A stretch of 50,592 nt of DNA, taken from contig JBNKQR010000019.1 in NCBI GenBank assembly GCA_050295975.1, forward strand, positions 1 through 50,592, given 5' to 3'. The stretch comes from JAPHTQ01 sp050295975 (GTDB lineage Bacteria > Pseudomonadota > Gammaproteobacteria > Thiohalomonadales > Thiohalomonadaceae). The position numbers and the translations under genes are program-made. A model generated the notes under the pieces. The model worked only from the letters and a program-made list of their open reading frames with translations. It did no database searches and was not told where the DNA came from. Below, piece by piece: positions 34,037-42,986 of this stretch (position 1 is the first letter of the stretch; every line of letters starts with the position of its first letter).

Positions 34037-34924
34037 TTAGGCAACGGTAAGAAGATTCCTGCCTTCTTCTTTAGAACGGTAGAGTGCATTATCGGCGCGC
34101 TTGAGGAAGTGATCGGCACCCTCGCCTGGCAGGTGTACCGCCACACCAAAACTGGCGGTAATGGTAACACCACCTGGACAGTCACACTCTTCAAATGCCT
34201 TGCGTAGCTTTTCTGCCACTTCCAATGCCCCATCCAGTTCAGTTTGCGGCATTAGCACGCAAAACTCTTCACCACCCATGCGGGAGAAAATATCCACCTT
34301 ACGTATCACCCCTTCTGCCTCCTTGCTAATCAGGCGCAACACTTCGTCGCCCACGTGGTGGCCAAACTGATCGTTAATCTCCTTGAATTTATCTAGATCA
34401 AACCAGATCAGTGAAAGCGACGATCCGTAACGTTGGCTACGTAGTATCTCGGTCTCAAATTTCTCCATAAAACCACGACGATTCAGTATGCCTGTGAGGT
34501 AATCGGTGATGACCTGCTGCTGCAACTCTTCGTGAAGCTGTTGATGATAGCGATTCCAACGATAGAGACCGAAAACCACCGCTGGATAACCCAGTAATTG
34601 CGGCAGGTCTTCAAACAGTGTGGTAATCCAGAAGGGTTGCAGCAAAAACTCGTCGAGCAGGTCGGTAATACCGGAAACCAGTAATGCAGAAAAACCGAAG
34701 ATTAATGGTATATAAAGAAAGCGCTGAGCATTGAGCTTATCGCTCAGTATCAGCGCCAACATAATGATCAGGGTAACAAATCCCTCAGAGAAGACGCTGT
34801 ACCAGTCTACCTGTGCAATGCGCGGATAGAACAGCAGCTGGTAGGGGACATAGATCAACAGCAATAACGGAAAGATACTTCCGATGCGGATGTTATCTAA
34901 CAGTGCCTTCCTGGCATTCTCCAT
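34037..34924 (-). CDS. Membrane diguanylate cyclase (GGDEF)
   Basis: 295 aa. About four N-terminal membrane segments (roughly 15-35, 45-62, 68-90, 105-122), then a coiled linker and a GGDEF domain from about 130. The active-site loop is GGEEF in SRMGGEEFCVLM, and the inhibitory I-site RxxD (RKVD) is 5 residues before it. An intact signature and I-site mean it should make c-di-GMP and be feedback-inhibited by it. It starts 38 bases after lysS with its own ribosome site, and no sensing domain is recognised in the membrane part. Confidence 0.94.
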   Translation of the reverse strand: MENARKALLDNIRIGSIFPLLLLIYVPYQLLFYPRIAQVDWYSVFSEGFVTLIIMLALILSDKLNAQRFLYIPLIFGFSALLVSGITDLLDEFLLQPFWITTLFEDLPQLLGYPAVVFGLYRWNRYHQQLHEELQQQVITDYLTGILNRRGFMEKFETEILRSQRYGSSLSLIWFDLDKFKEINDQFGHHVGDEVLRLISKEAEGVIRKVDIFSRMGGEEFCVLMPQTELDGALEVAEKLRKAFEECDCPGGVTITASFGVAVHLPGEGADHFLKRADNALYRSKEEGRNLLTVA

Positions 34925-34962
34925 ATCCTTCTCCCATATGCGATTGGTTGATCTCGTATTAC

Positions 34963-36480
34963 TTAATTGCCATGTGCGCGCATATGTGGAAACAGTAGCA
35001 CATCCCGAATCGACGGTGCGTCTGTCAACAGCATGACCAGGCGGTCAATACCAATCCCCTCTCCAGCGGTTGGAGGCAGTCCATGCTCAAGAGCAGTGAT
35101 GTAGTCCGCATCAAAGTGCATCGCCTCTTCATCACCGGCATCCTTATCCTCGACCTGTTTACGGAAACGTTCAGCCTGATCTTCAGCGTCGTTCAACTCA
35201 GAGAAGCCGTTGGCAATCTCGCGACCACCAACAAAGAATTCGAAACGATCTGTAACGAAGGGGTCATTGTCATTACGTCGCGCCAGGGGAGAGACCTCAG
35301 TAGGATAAGCGGTGATGAAGGTAGGGTCCTTGAGACGATGCTCTACCGTCTTCTCAAAGATCTCGATCTGCACCTTGCCGAGACCATAGGAATCTTTCAG
35401 CGGAATTCCCAGTTTTTCTGCCACGGCGCGCGCCTGCTGCAAATCATCAATCTGCTCGGCCTTGAGATCAGGATTGAAGTGGAGGATCGACTCTTTTACT
35501 GACATGCGGCAGAAAGGCTTGCCGAAGTCGTAGTTATCACCCTGATAGGCGATGCTGGTCGTACCCAGTACCGTCTGGGTCAGACCACGCAACAACTCCT
35601 CAGTCAGATCCATCAGGTCATTGTAATCGGCGTAAGCCTGATAGAACTCCATCATGGTAAATTCTGGGTTATGCCGGGTAGAGAGTCCTTCATTACGGAA
35701 ATTGCGGTTAATCTCGAAGACCCGCTCAAAACCACCCACAACCAGTCTTTTCAGATAGAGCTCAGGCGCGATGCGCAGGAACAGTTCCATATCGAGTGCG
35801 TTGTGAAAAGTCACAAAGGGTTTTGCCGCGGCACCACCGGGGATCGCCTGCATCATTGGCGTTTCTACTTCAAGGAAGTCGCGCTCAACCATGAAGTCAC
35901 GGATGTAGTGGATCACTTTTGAACGGATCTTGAAGGTGTCACGGGTTACGTCGTTGACGATCAGGTCCAGATAGCGCTGACGGTATTTGGTCTCCTGATC
36001 GGTCAGGCCGTGCCACTTCTCAGGCAATGGGCGCAACGCCTTGGTTAGTAGTCGGATATTGTCGACCTTGACCGACAGTTCACCTTTGTTGGTCTTGAAT
36101 ATCACACCTTCGGCACCGACGATATCGCCAATGTCCCAGGTCTTAAACTGCTCGTAGGTCTCTTCGCCTACCTGAGCACCTTGTACATAGACCTGAATCG
36201 CACCGGACATATCTTTGAGTTGAGCAAAGCTCGCCTTACCCATGATGCGCTGGCCCATCATCCGTCCGGCAATGGCAACACGCACACCCTCTGCTTCCAA
36301 CTGTTCCTTCTCCATCTCGCCGTATTTGGCATGCAGCTCACCTGCCACCACATTGCGACGGAAATCACTGGGAAAGGCGATGCCGTTTTCCCTCAGGGTT
36401 GCCAGTTTGGCACGGCGTTCAGCGATTAATTTGTTTTCGTCGCGGGATTCGATGCTGTTTTCTTCGCTCATGGTTACCAT
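34963..36480 (-). CDS. lysS: Lysyl-tRNA synthetase, class II
   Basis: Charges tRNA-Lys in the cytoplasm. 505 aa, normal length. N-terminal OB-fold anticodon domain (RVAIAGRMMGQRIMGKASF), motif 2 EINRNFRNEGLSTRHNPEFT, and motif 3 PPTAGEGIGIDRLVMLLTD near the C-terminus. ATGs at 36480 and 36471 are both possible. prfB ends 7 bases upstream; prfB-lysS is the classic order. Confidence 0.97.
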   Translation of the reverse strand: MVTMSEENSIESRDENKLIAERRAKLATLRENGIAFPSDFRRNVVAGELHAKYGEMEKEQLEAEGVRVAIAGRMMGQRIMGKASFAQLKDMSGAIQVYVQGAQVGEETYEQFKTWDIGDIVGAEGVIFKTNKGELSVKVDNIRLLTKALRPLPEKWHGLTDQETKYRQRYLDLIVNDVTRDTFKIRSKVIHYIRDFMVERDFLEVETPMMQAIPGGAAAKPFVTFHNALDMELFLRIAPELYLKRLVVGGFERVFEINRNFRNEGLSTRHNPEFTMMEFYQAYADYNDLMDLTEELLRGLTQTVLGTTSIAYQGDNYDFGKPFCRMSVKESILHFNPDLKAEQIDDLQQARAVAEKLGIPLKDSYGLGKVQIEIFEKTVEHRLKDPTFITAYPTEVSPLARRNDNDPFVTDRFEFFVGGREIANGFSELNDAEDQAERFRKQVEDKDAGDEEAMHFDADYITALEHGLPPTAGEGIGIDRLVMLLTDAPSIRDVLLFPHMRAHGN

Positions 36481-36487
36481 CTTTGCG

Positions 36488-37586
36488 TTACAGCCCGCTT
36501 TTCAGGCTGGCTTCAATAAATTGATCCAAATCGCCGTCCAGTACCGCTTGGGTATTGCTGGTTTCGACATTGGTGCGCAAGTCTTTAATTCGAGATTGAT
36601 CCAGTACATAAGAGCGGATCTGTGAGCCCCAACCAATATCAGACTTGGTATCCTCCAGCGCCTGCTGGTCGGCATTGCGCTTCTGCATCTCCAGCTCATA
36701 CAACTTGGCCTTGAGCTGCTTCATCGCCTGGTCTTTGTTTTTGTGCTGGGAGCGATCATTCTGGCACTGTACCACGACCCCAGTAGGGTTATGGGTAATC
36801 CGCACTGCTGACTCTGTCTTGTTAACATGCTGGCCACCGGCGCCGGAGGCCCGATAGACGTCGATACGCAGATCGGCCGGATTGATTTCGATCTCCACAC
36901 TGTCATCGATCTCAGGTGAGACAAAGACCGAGGCAAAGGAGGTATGACGGCGATTGCCAGAATCGAAGGGAGACTTTCGTACCAGACGGTGTACGCCAAT
37001 TTCGGTACGCAGCCAGCCGAAGGCATACTCACCCTCGAAACGGATGGTGGCACTCTTAATTCCGGCCACCTCGCCGTCAGAGACCTCCATCAACTCGGTC
37101 TTGAAGCCGCTGCGCTCACCCCAGCGCAGGTACATGCGCAGCAGCATACTGGCCCAATCCTGCGCTTCGGTGCCGCCAGAACCTGCCTGGATATCAAGGT
37201 AAGCACTGTTGGGGTCCATCTCGCCGGAGAACATGCGACGGAACTCAAGCTCCTGCAGACGCTTTTCCGCACCGTCCATATCCGCTTCAATAGCGGAGAT
37301 CGTCTCCTGGTCATCCTCTTCCGCTGCCATCTGCACCAGGTCACCGGCGTCGCCAAGGATGTTGTTGAGGGAATCGATGGTTTCGACCACCTTCTCCAGC
37401 GCGACCCGCTCACGCCCCAGCTCCTGGGCATACTCTGGCTTATTCCAGATTGCAGGGTCTTCTAGTTCGCGCTTGACCTCGGTTAGACGTTCGCTCTTGA
37501 TTTCGTAGTCAAAGATACCCCCTAAGGGCATCGACACGCCCCTGCATATCCTTGATGTGCGACAGGATAGGATTGACTTCCAACAT
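36488..37586 (-). CDS. prfB: Peptide chain release factor 2, with programmed +1 frameshift
   Basis: Release factor for UGA and UAA. The zero frame begins at ATG 37586 (MLEVNPILSHIKDMQ) and runs 25 codons to an in-frame TGA at 37511-37509. Translation continues in the +1 frame to 36488, giving 365 aa, exactly the family length. The second part has the stop-reading SPF loop (VRKSPFDSGNRRHTSF) and the catalytic GGQ in SGAGGQHVNKTESAVRI. Annotated alone, the second frame would be miscalled as a 349-aa gene with a false start. Autoregulated: low RF2 slows termination at the TGA and promotes the shift. Confidence 0.97.
37509..37523 (-). promoter_or_regulatory. prfB programmed +1 frameshift site
   Basis: On the minus strand the sequence AGGGGG TAT CTT TGA C holds the internal Shine-Dalgarno-like AGGGGG (37523-37518), the slippery CTT (37514-37512) and the in-frame TGA (37511-37509). 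This is the same arrangement as in E. coli prfB; spacing and slippery codon are conserved. Confidence 0.95.
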
Positions 37587-37679
37587 CGTTTTAACGCCTT
37601 TGAGGTGGGTGTAGAAAGCGCGTGATCATACTACACGGGAGGGATGGGGTGAAACCGGGGGAAGAAAGAAATGGACACA

Positions 37680-37699
37680 GAATACACGTCCGTGTGTTC
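37680..37699 (-). terminator. Possible weak hairpin after dapB
   Basis: GAATACACG and CGTGTGTTC are inverted copies (one G-T wobble) flanking TC, just downstream of the dapB stop and followed on the minus strand by a T/C-rich stretch. The 2-base loop means the innermost pairs would open. It may separate dapB from prfB, but no clean U-tract is present. The remaining gap to prfB (37587-37679) has nothing recognisable. Confidence 0.35.
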
Positions 37700-37706
37700 G
37701 TGGCAT

Positions 37707-38513
37707 TTAGTCTTTAAGCGACAAAACATCCTGCATATCGAACAGGCCGTTCTGCTTGCCTGCCAGCCAAGCGGCAGCGCGTACCGCCCCCTTAGCAAAG
37801 GTCATGCGGCTGGAGGCCTTGTGGGTGATCTCCACTCGCTCACCAAGACCAGCAAACATCACGGTGTGCTCACCGACGATGTCACCGGCACGGATGGTCT
37901 CAAAACCGATAGTCTTGCGTTCGCGCTCACCGGTGCGGCCCTCACGCCCGTAAACGGCGCACTCCTTCAGATCACGGCCAAGAGTTTCAGCAACGACCTC
38001 CCCCATTGCCAGGGCAGTGCCAGAGGGGGCATCGATCTTGTGACGATGGTGCGCTTCGATGATTTCGATATCTACCTCATCACCCAACACTTTGGCTGCC
38101 ATCTGCAACAGCTTGAGAGTGAGGTTAACGCCGACACTCATGTTGGGAGCAAACACCAGAGCCACATCTTTCGCTGCATCGCTGAGTGTTGCTTTTTGTG
38201 CATCACTGAGACCGGTGGTACCAATTACCATCTGTTTGCCGTTAGCACGACAGAAGGCGAGATTCTTTTCCGTCGACTCTGGCAGGGTAAAGTCGATGAG
38301 CACATCAAAATGATCGCAGGCGGCTTCCAGTGAATCAACGATCTGCACACCAAGCGGACCGACACCAGCCATCTCACCCGCATCTGCACCTATCAGGGAT
38401 GAGCCGGGACGTACGATGGCTGCACCGAGGGTGACACCCTCTGCCTGGTGTACCGCTTCGATCAAATTCCTGCCCATGCGCCCAGATGCGCCGATGACTG
38501 CGATGCGTGTCAT
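37707..38513 (-). CDS. dapB: 4-hydroxy-tetrahydrodipicolinate reductase
   Basis: NAD(P)H-dependent step of the diaminopimelate/lysine pathway. 268 aa, standard. N-terminal nucleotide motif IGASGRMGRNLI, substrate/catalytic motif EAHHRHKIDAPSGTAL, and C-terminal FAKGAVRAAAWLAGK. It follows the DsrE-family gene by 18 bases on the minus strand. dnaJ-dapB proximity is common in Gammaproteobacteria. Confidence 0.97.
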   Translation of the reverse strand: MTRIAVIGASGRMGRNLIEAVHQAEGVTLGAAIVRPGSSLIGADAGEMAGVGPLGVQIVDSLEAACDHFDVLIDFTLPESTEKNLAFCRANGKQMVIGTTGLSDAQKATLSDAAKDVALVFAPNMSVGVNLTLKLLQMAAKVLGDEVDIEIIEAHHRHKIDAPSGTALAMGEVVAETLGRDLKECAVYGREGRTGERERKTIGFETIRAGDIVGEHTVMFAGLGERVEITHKASSRMTFAKGAVRAAAWLAGKQNGLFDMQDVLSLKD

Positions 38514-38531
38514 TTCGTCTTCCTGTTTTGA

Positions 38532-39029
38532 TTACCAGCTAATGTAGCTGTAGCCCTGTTCCTGTAACTCCATCAGATCAGAAGCACCGACTTCCACCAC
38601 GGTGGCAAAGTCGACGATGTCCTTCTCTGTCCATTTCAGGCTCTTCATGGTGTTCCCACATGCGTGAAATTCGACCCCGTAGTGTGACAGCGAAGAGATC
38701 CGCTGACGTAGTTCCTCTTTGACCTCACGGCCAGGGTGTTTACCTAGAATGTGAATACCCTCGGCAAAGGCGACTACGACCACTTTGATGTTATCGCCGT
38801 ATTTACGCACCATTTCGCCGACGGAGAAAATGACATGATCCTGATAACCCAATTCGGCCTTATTGAACTGATAGACCACTTTATGCTCTGGCTCGTCACC
38901 GGGGAAATGGAGATCGTCTACACTGTTCTGTGCCTCGGCAGTTCTGGCACCCAGTACAGCGGCACCTGCGCCTGCTGCGGTCGCTGCCAATAGACGACGA
39001 CGCTGCCCATCAATCGTTTTCTCTGTCAT
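38532..39029 (-). CDS. Tat-exported DsrE-family protein
   Basis: 165 aa. Twin-arginine signal (GQRRRLLAATAAGAGAAVLG, cleavage probably after AEA) then a DsrE/DsrF-like domain with a conserved single Cys in FHACGNTMKSLKW. DsrE-like folds handle sulfur or persulfide groups in several systems, but no dsr genes are here and the substrate is unknown. The ATG at 39029 is chosen over the frame extension to 39047 because it follows the AAGGGAAG ribosome site. It lies between dnaJ and dapB, an interruption of the usual dnaJ-dapB pair. Confidence 0.88.
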   Translation of the reverse strand: MTEKTIDGQRRRLLAATAAGAGAAVLGARTAEAQNSVDDLHFPGDEPEHKVVYQFNKAELGYQDHVIFSVGEMVRKYGDNIKVVVVAFAEGIHILGKHPGREVKEELRQRISSLSHYGVEFHACGNTMKSLKWTEKDIVDFATVVEVGASDLMELQEQGYSYISW

Positions 39030-39082
39030 AACACTTCCCTTTCGCATTGCGCCAGTCAGCGCATGTACAACTTTATACCGCG

Positions 39083-40210
39083 TTACAACTTCATGTCGTC
39101 AAAAAACTTCTTCACACCATCGAACCACGAGCTGGCGCGAGGACTGTGTTTGCCATTTCCTTGCAAGGAGGCTTCAAATTCCTGAAGCAGCTCTTTCTGC
39201 TTGGCTGAGAGATTGATCGGTGTCTCTACCATAATTTTACATAGCAGGTCACCGACGTGGCCACCGCGCACCGACTTCACCCCTTTGCCGCGCAGGCGGA
39301 ACAGTTTGCCAGTCTGGCTCTCTGCTGGAACCTTGAGTTTTACCTTGCCACTCAGGGTCGGCACTTCCAGTTCACCACCCAGTGCAGCGGTGGCAAAACT
39401 GACCGGCATCTCACAGAAGAGGTCGCTGCCGTCGCGCTTGAAGATAGCGTGTTCACGTACCGAAATCTGTACATAGAGATCCCCCGGTGGGCCGCCGTTC
39501 TCACCGGCCTCGCCTTCACCAGAGAGACGGATACGATCGCCATTATCGACACCAGCAGGGACTTTAACTGAGAGGGTTTTCTGTTTCTGCACCCGCCCTT
39601 CGCCGTGACAAACCTGGCAGGGATCGGTGATGATTTTTCCGCTGCCGTGACAACGTGGGCAGGCCTGCTGCAGCGAGAAGAAGCCCTGCTGCATACGTAC
39701 CTGGCCCTGACCGTGGCAGGTGGTACAGGTAGTGGCGCTGGTGCCCTTCTTCGCGCCGCTACCGCTACACTCCTGACAGGTCACCAGGGTGGGAACGCGA
39801 ATTTTCACCGAGGTTCCTGCAACCGCCTCTTCCAGACTCAGCTCCAGGTTGTAGCGCAGGTCAGCGCCCTGATACACGCGCTGACCACCGCGACCGCCAC
39901 CACCGAAGATGTCGCCGAAGACATCACCGAAAATGTCGGAGAAGGAGGCGCCACCAGCACCACCCGGTCCGCCGCCCATGCCACCCTGCACCGCATCATG
40001 ACCAAACTGGTCGTAGGCAGCACGCTTTTTGGCGTCGGAGAGAATGTCGTAGGCCTCTTTGGCCTCCTTGAATTTCTCTTCGGACTCCTTGTTATCCGGG
40101 TTGCGATCCGGATGGTGTTTCATCGCCAGCTTTTTGAAGGCCTTCTTGATCTCGGCCTCGGTAGCGTTGCGCTGAACACCCAGAACTTCGTAATAATCGC
40201 GTTTCGACAT
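39083..40210 (-). CDS. dnaJ: Molecular chaperone DnaJ (Hsp40)
   Basis: Co-chaperone that delivers clients to DnaK and stimulates its ATPase. 375 aa, type I. J-domain with HPD (residues 33-35), Gly/Phe-rich region, four zinc-finger CxxCxGxG repeats (CQECSGSG, CTTCHGQG, CPRCHGSG, CQVCHGEG) and C-terminal client-binding domains. It is 117 bases after dnaK, in a gap that contains a strong hairpin. Confidence 0.98.
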   Translation of the reverse strand: MSKRDYYEVLGVQRNATEAEIKKAFKKLAMKHHPDRNPDNKESEEKFKEAKEAYDILSDAKKRAAYDQFGHDAVQGGMGGGPGGAGGASFSDIFGDVFGDIFGGGGRGGQRVYQGADLRYNLELSLEEAVAGTSVKIRVPTLVTCQECSGSGAKKGTSATTCTTCHGQGQVRMQQGFFSLQQACPRCHGSGKIITDPCQVCHGEGRVQKQKTLSVKVPAGVDNGDRIRLSGEGEAGENGGPPGDLYVQISVREHAIFKRDGSDLFCEMPVSFATAALGGELEVPTLSGKVKLKVPAESQTGKLFRLRGKGVKSVRGGHVGDLLCKIMVETPINLSAKQKELLQEFEASLQGNGKHSPRASSWFDGVKKFFDDMKL

Positions 40211-40273
40211 AGTGCTTTTTTGTATTATCCAATTGCCGTCAGTGAGAAACCATCAACCACCCATACAGGCACA

Positions 40274-40301
40274 ACGCCAGGCAGGTACTCCTGACTGGCG
40301 T
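40274..40301. other. Stem-loop between dnaK and dnaJ
   Basis: ACGCCAG (40274-40280) pairs with CTGGCGT (40295-40301), and an inner AGG/CCT pair can form around TACT. No T-tract follows on either strand, so it reads more like an RNA-stability or processing element than a terminator. It may uncouple dnaJ output from dnaK. Confidence 0.5.
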
Positions 40302-40327
40302 CGTCGAGTGGTTAGTGCAACACCCGT

Positions 40328-42256
40328 TTATTTCTTGTTGTCGTCGACCTCTTCAAACTCGGCGTCGACAACATCATCTGCACCACCAGCCTGTTCGGCT
40401 TCGGCACCACCCGCTTCAGCAGCCTGCTGCTCCTGATTCTGGGCATAGAGTTTCTCGGCCATCTTACCAGATGCTTCGGTCAATGCCTTGGTCTTGGCCT
40501 CGATGGCCTCGACGTCTTCGCCCTGCAGCACCTCTTCCAGTTCTTTGATTGCGGCTTCGATGGACTCCTTCTCGCCTGCTTCCAGCTTGTCACCCAGCTC
40601 ATCCATAGACTTGCGGGTGGCGTGGATCATGCCGTCGCCGGTATTGCGCGCACTGACCAGTTCCTGGAACTTCTTGTCATCGGCGGCGTGTGCCTCGGCA
40701 TCCTTGATCATGCGATCAACCTCTTCATCCGAGAGACCGGAAGAAGCCTTAATCACAATGTTCTGCTCTTTACCGGTACCCTTGTCCTTGGCGGAAACAT
40801 TAAGGATACCATTGGCGTCGATGTCGAAACTTACCTCTACCTGCGGTACACCACGCGGAGCCGGCGGGATATCGGAAAGATCAAAGCGACCCAGCGACTT
40901 GTTGGCGCTGGCCATCTCACGCTCACCCTGCAGCACGTGTACTGTCACTGCTGTCTGATTATCCTCAGCGGTGGAGAAGATCTGCGATGCCTTGGTCGGG
41001 ATAGTGGTGTTCTTCTCGATCAATTTGGTCATCACACCGCCCATGGTCTCAATACCCAGTGACAGGGGAGTAACATCCAGTAGCAGTACATCTTTTACGT
41101 CGCCGCCGAGTACACCACCCTGAATCGCAGCACCTACAGCGACTGCTTCGTCCGGGTTAACGTCACGGCGGGGTTCCTTACCGAAGAAGGCCTGTACCGC
41201 TTCCTGTACCTTGGGCATACGGGTCATACCGCCAACCAGGATCACGTCGTCGATCTCAGAGGCGGAAACCCCGGCATCCTTCATTGCGATCTTGCATGGC
41301 TCGATAGAGCGAGTGATCAGCTCATCCACCAGTGATTCCAGCTTGGCACGACTCAGTTTCATGTTGAGGTGCTTCGGACCGGAGGCATCGGCAGTGATGT
41401 ACGGCAGGTTAACCTCGGTCTGCTGACTGGAGGAGAGTTCGATCTTGGCCTTCTCTGCCGCCTCTTTCAGCCGTTGCAGGGCCAGCGGATCATTGTGCAC
41501 GTCAATGCCCTGATCCTTTTTGAACTCCGCAGCCAGATATTCGATAACGCGCAGGTCAAAGTCTTCACCACCGAGGAAGGTGTCACCGTTGGTGGAGAGC
41601 ACCTCGAACTGATGTTCGCCATCAATGTCGTTGATCTCGATAATGGAGATATCGAAAGTACCACCGCCCAGGTCGTAGACAGCGATCTTGCGATCACCGG
41701 TTTGCTTATCCATGCCGAAGGCAAGGGCCGCAGCGGTCGGCTCGTTAATAATACGTTTAACATCGAGGCCAGCGATCTTGCCTGCATCTTTGGTCGCCTG
41801 ACGCTGTGAGTCATTGAAGTAGGCCGGTACGGTAATGACCGCTTCAGTCACCGGCTCGCCAAGATAATCCTCGGCGGTCTTCTTCATCTTTTGCAGCACC
41901 TTGGCGGAGATCTCCTGGGCTGCCATCTTCTTGCCCTTTACCTCGACCCAGGCGTCACCGTTGTCGGCCTTGACGATCTTGTAGGGCACCATCTTGATGT
42001 CCTTCTGTACTTCCGCATCTTCGAAGCGACGCCCGATTAGACGCTTGATGGCGAACAGGGTGTTGGTAGGATTGGTGACAGCCTGACGCTTGGCCGACTG
42101 GCCAACCAGGATCTCTTCATCGTCCTTGCTGTAGGCGATAATGGAAGGGGTGGTGCGATCACCTTCGCTGTTTTCGATTACGCGGGGTTTACCACCCTCC
42201 ATCACTGCTACGCAGGAGTTGGTGGTACCCAGGTCGATGCCAATAATTTTGCCCAT
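40328..42256 (-). CDS. dnaK: Molecular chaperone DnaK (Hsp70)
   Basis: ATP-dependent Hsp70. 642 aa, full length. Nucleotide-binding signatures IGIDLGTTNSCVAVMEG at the N-terminus, IAVYDLGGGTFDISII near residue 195 and VILVGGMTRMPKVQEAV near 340. The C-terminal lid ends in DAEFEEVDDNKK. Standard hrcA-grpE-dnaK-dnaJ operon, 84 bases after grpE. Likely HrcA/CIRCE-controlled. Confidence 0.99.
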   Translation of the reverse strand: MGKIIGIDLGTTNSCVAVMEGGKPRVIENSEGDRTTPSIIAYSKDDEEILVGQSAKRQAVTNPTNTLFAIKRLIGRRFEDAEVQKDIKMVPYKIVKADNGDAWVEVKGKKMAAQEISAKVLQKMKKTAEDYLGEPVTEAVITVPAYFNDSQRQATKDAGKIAGLDVKRIINEPTAAALAFGMDKQTGDRKIAVYDLGGGTFDISIIEINDIDGEHQFEVLSTNGDTFLGGEDFDLRVIEYLAAEFKKDQGIDVHNDPLALQRLKEAAEKAKIELSSSQQTEVNLPYITADASGPKHLNMKLSRAKLESLVDELITRSIEPCKIAMKDAGVSASEIDDVILVGGMTRMPKVQEAVQAFFGKEPRRDVNPDEAVAVGAAIQGGVLGGDVKDVLLLDVTPLSLGIETMGGVMTKLIEKNTTIPTKASQIFSTAEDNQTAVTVHVLQGEREMASANKSLGRFDLSDIPPAPRGVPQVEVSFDIDANGILNVSAKDKGTGKEQNIVIKASSGLSDEEVDRMIKDAEAHAADDKKFQELVSARNTGDGMIHATRKSMDELGDKLEAGEKESIEAAIKELEEVLQGEDVEAIEAKTKALTEASGKMAEKLYAQNQEQQAAEAGGAEAEQAGGADDVVDAEFEEVDDNKK

Positions 42257-42282
42257 TGTTTAATACTCCAGATTCTGTTTTG

Positions 42283-42297
42283 CCCCGCTCCGCGGGG
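42283..42297. other. Stem-loop upstream of dnaK
   Basis: CCCCGC TCC GCGGGG is a perfect 6-bp stem with a 3-base loop in the grpE-dnaK gap, about 30 bases before the dnaK ATG. It is not followed by a U-tract on the minus strand, so a terminator is unlikely. An mRNA processing or stability role is possible. Confidence 0.5.
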
Positions 42298-42340
42298 ATT
42301 AAAAATAGCTATGCAGTTAATGTGGTCTTTACGACTAAAT

Positions 42341-42910
42341 TCAACCCTGTTCATCCACCGCTTCTGCGGCAGGGCCCTTACTCACGATTACCATGGCAGG
42401 GCGTAGCAAACGGTCATTGATCAGGTAGCCCTTTTGCATCACCGCCATCACCGTATTTGCTTCGTGCTCGGCGGATTCCTGCATGGCCATCGCCTGGTGT
42501 TGCTCGGCACTAAATGGTTGTCCCTGCGGGTCAACTTCCTTTATGCCGAATTTTTCCAGTGCGGATGAGAGCATCTTCAGGGTCAGTTCGGTGCCCTCAC
42601 GCAGTTTGAGAAACGCCTCGTGTTCGTTCTCATCCACTGCGGCCAGACCCAGTTCCAGGCTGTCCTTAACCGGCAGCAGTTCCTGGGCAAATTTTTCCAA
42701 ACCGTATTTGTGTGCGTTCTCTAACTCACGCTGGGCACGACGCTGACTGTTCTCCATCTCGGCCTGCAGCCGCAACAGCTTGTCCCAGTTCTCGTCAGCC
42801 TTGGCCTTTGCCTCTTCCAGCAGGCGGCCCATATCTACCTCGGCCTCTTCTGCGGCAACGACCGCCTCTTCTTCGGCTTCGGTTTCAGGCGAGACCTTCT
42901 TTTTACTCAT
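42341..42910 (-). CDS. grpE: Nucleotide exchange factor GrpE
   Basis: Dimeric exchange factor that releases ADP from DnaK. 189 aa. Long N-terminal helix (LLRLQAEMENSQRRAQRELE), then the beta domain (VDPQGQPFSAEQHQAMAMQ, GYLINDRLLRPAMVIVSKG). Same operon, 76 bases after hrcA. Confidence 0.97.
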   Translation of the reverse strand: MSKKKVSPETEAEEEAVVAAEEAEVDMGRLLEEAKAKADENWDKLLRLQAEMENSQRRAQRELENAHKYGLEKFAQELLPVKDSLELGLAAVDENEHEAFLKLREGTELTLKMLSSALEKFGIKEVDPQGQPFSAEQHQAMAMQESAEHEANTVMAVMQKGYLINDRLLRPAMVIVSKGPAAEAVDEQG

Positions 42911-42986
42911 TCCAGTACTCCGTTTTCGTCACTTTTACTGCATTGCCACCGGCCGGTAGCAACCCACACCCCCACAAAGTCGGGGC

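Noticed and set aside
36488..37537. prfB as a simple 349-aa gene starting at 37537
   Set aside because: The family N-terminus lies upstream in another frame, joined by the programmed frameshift.
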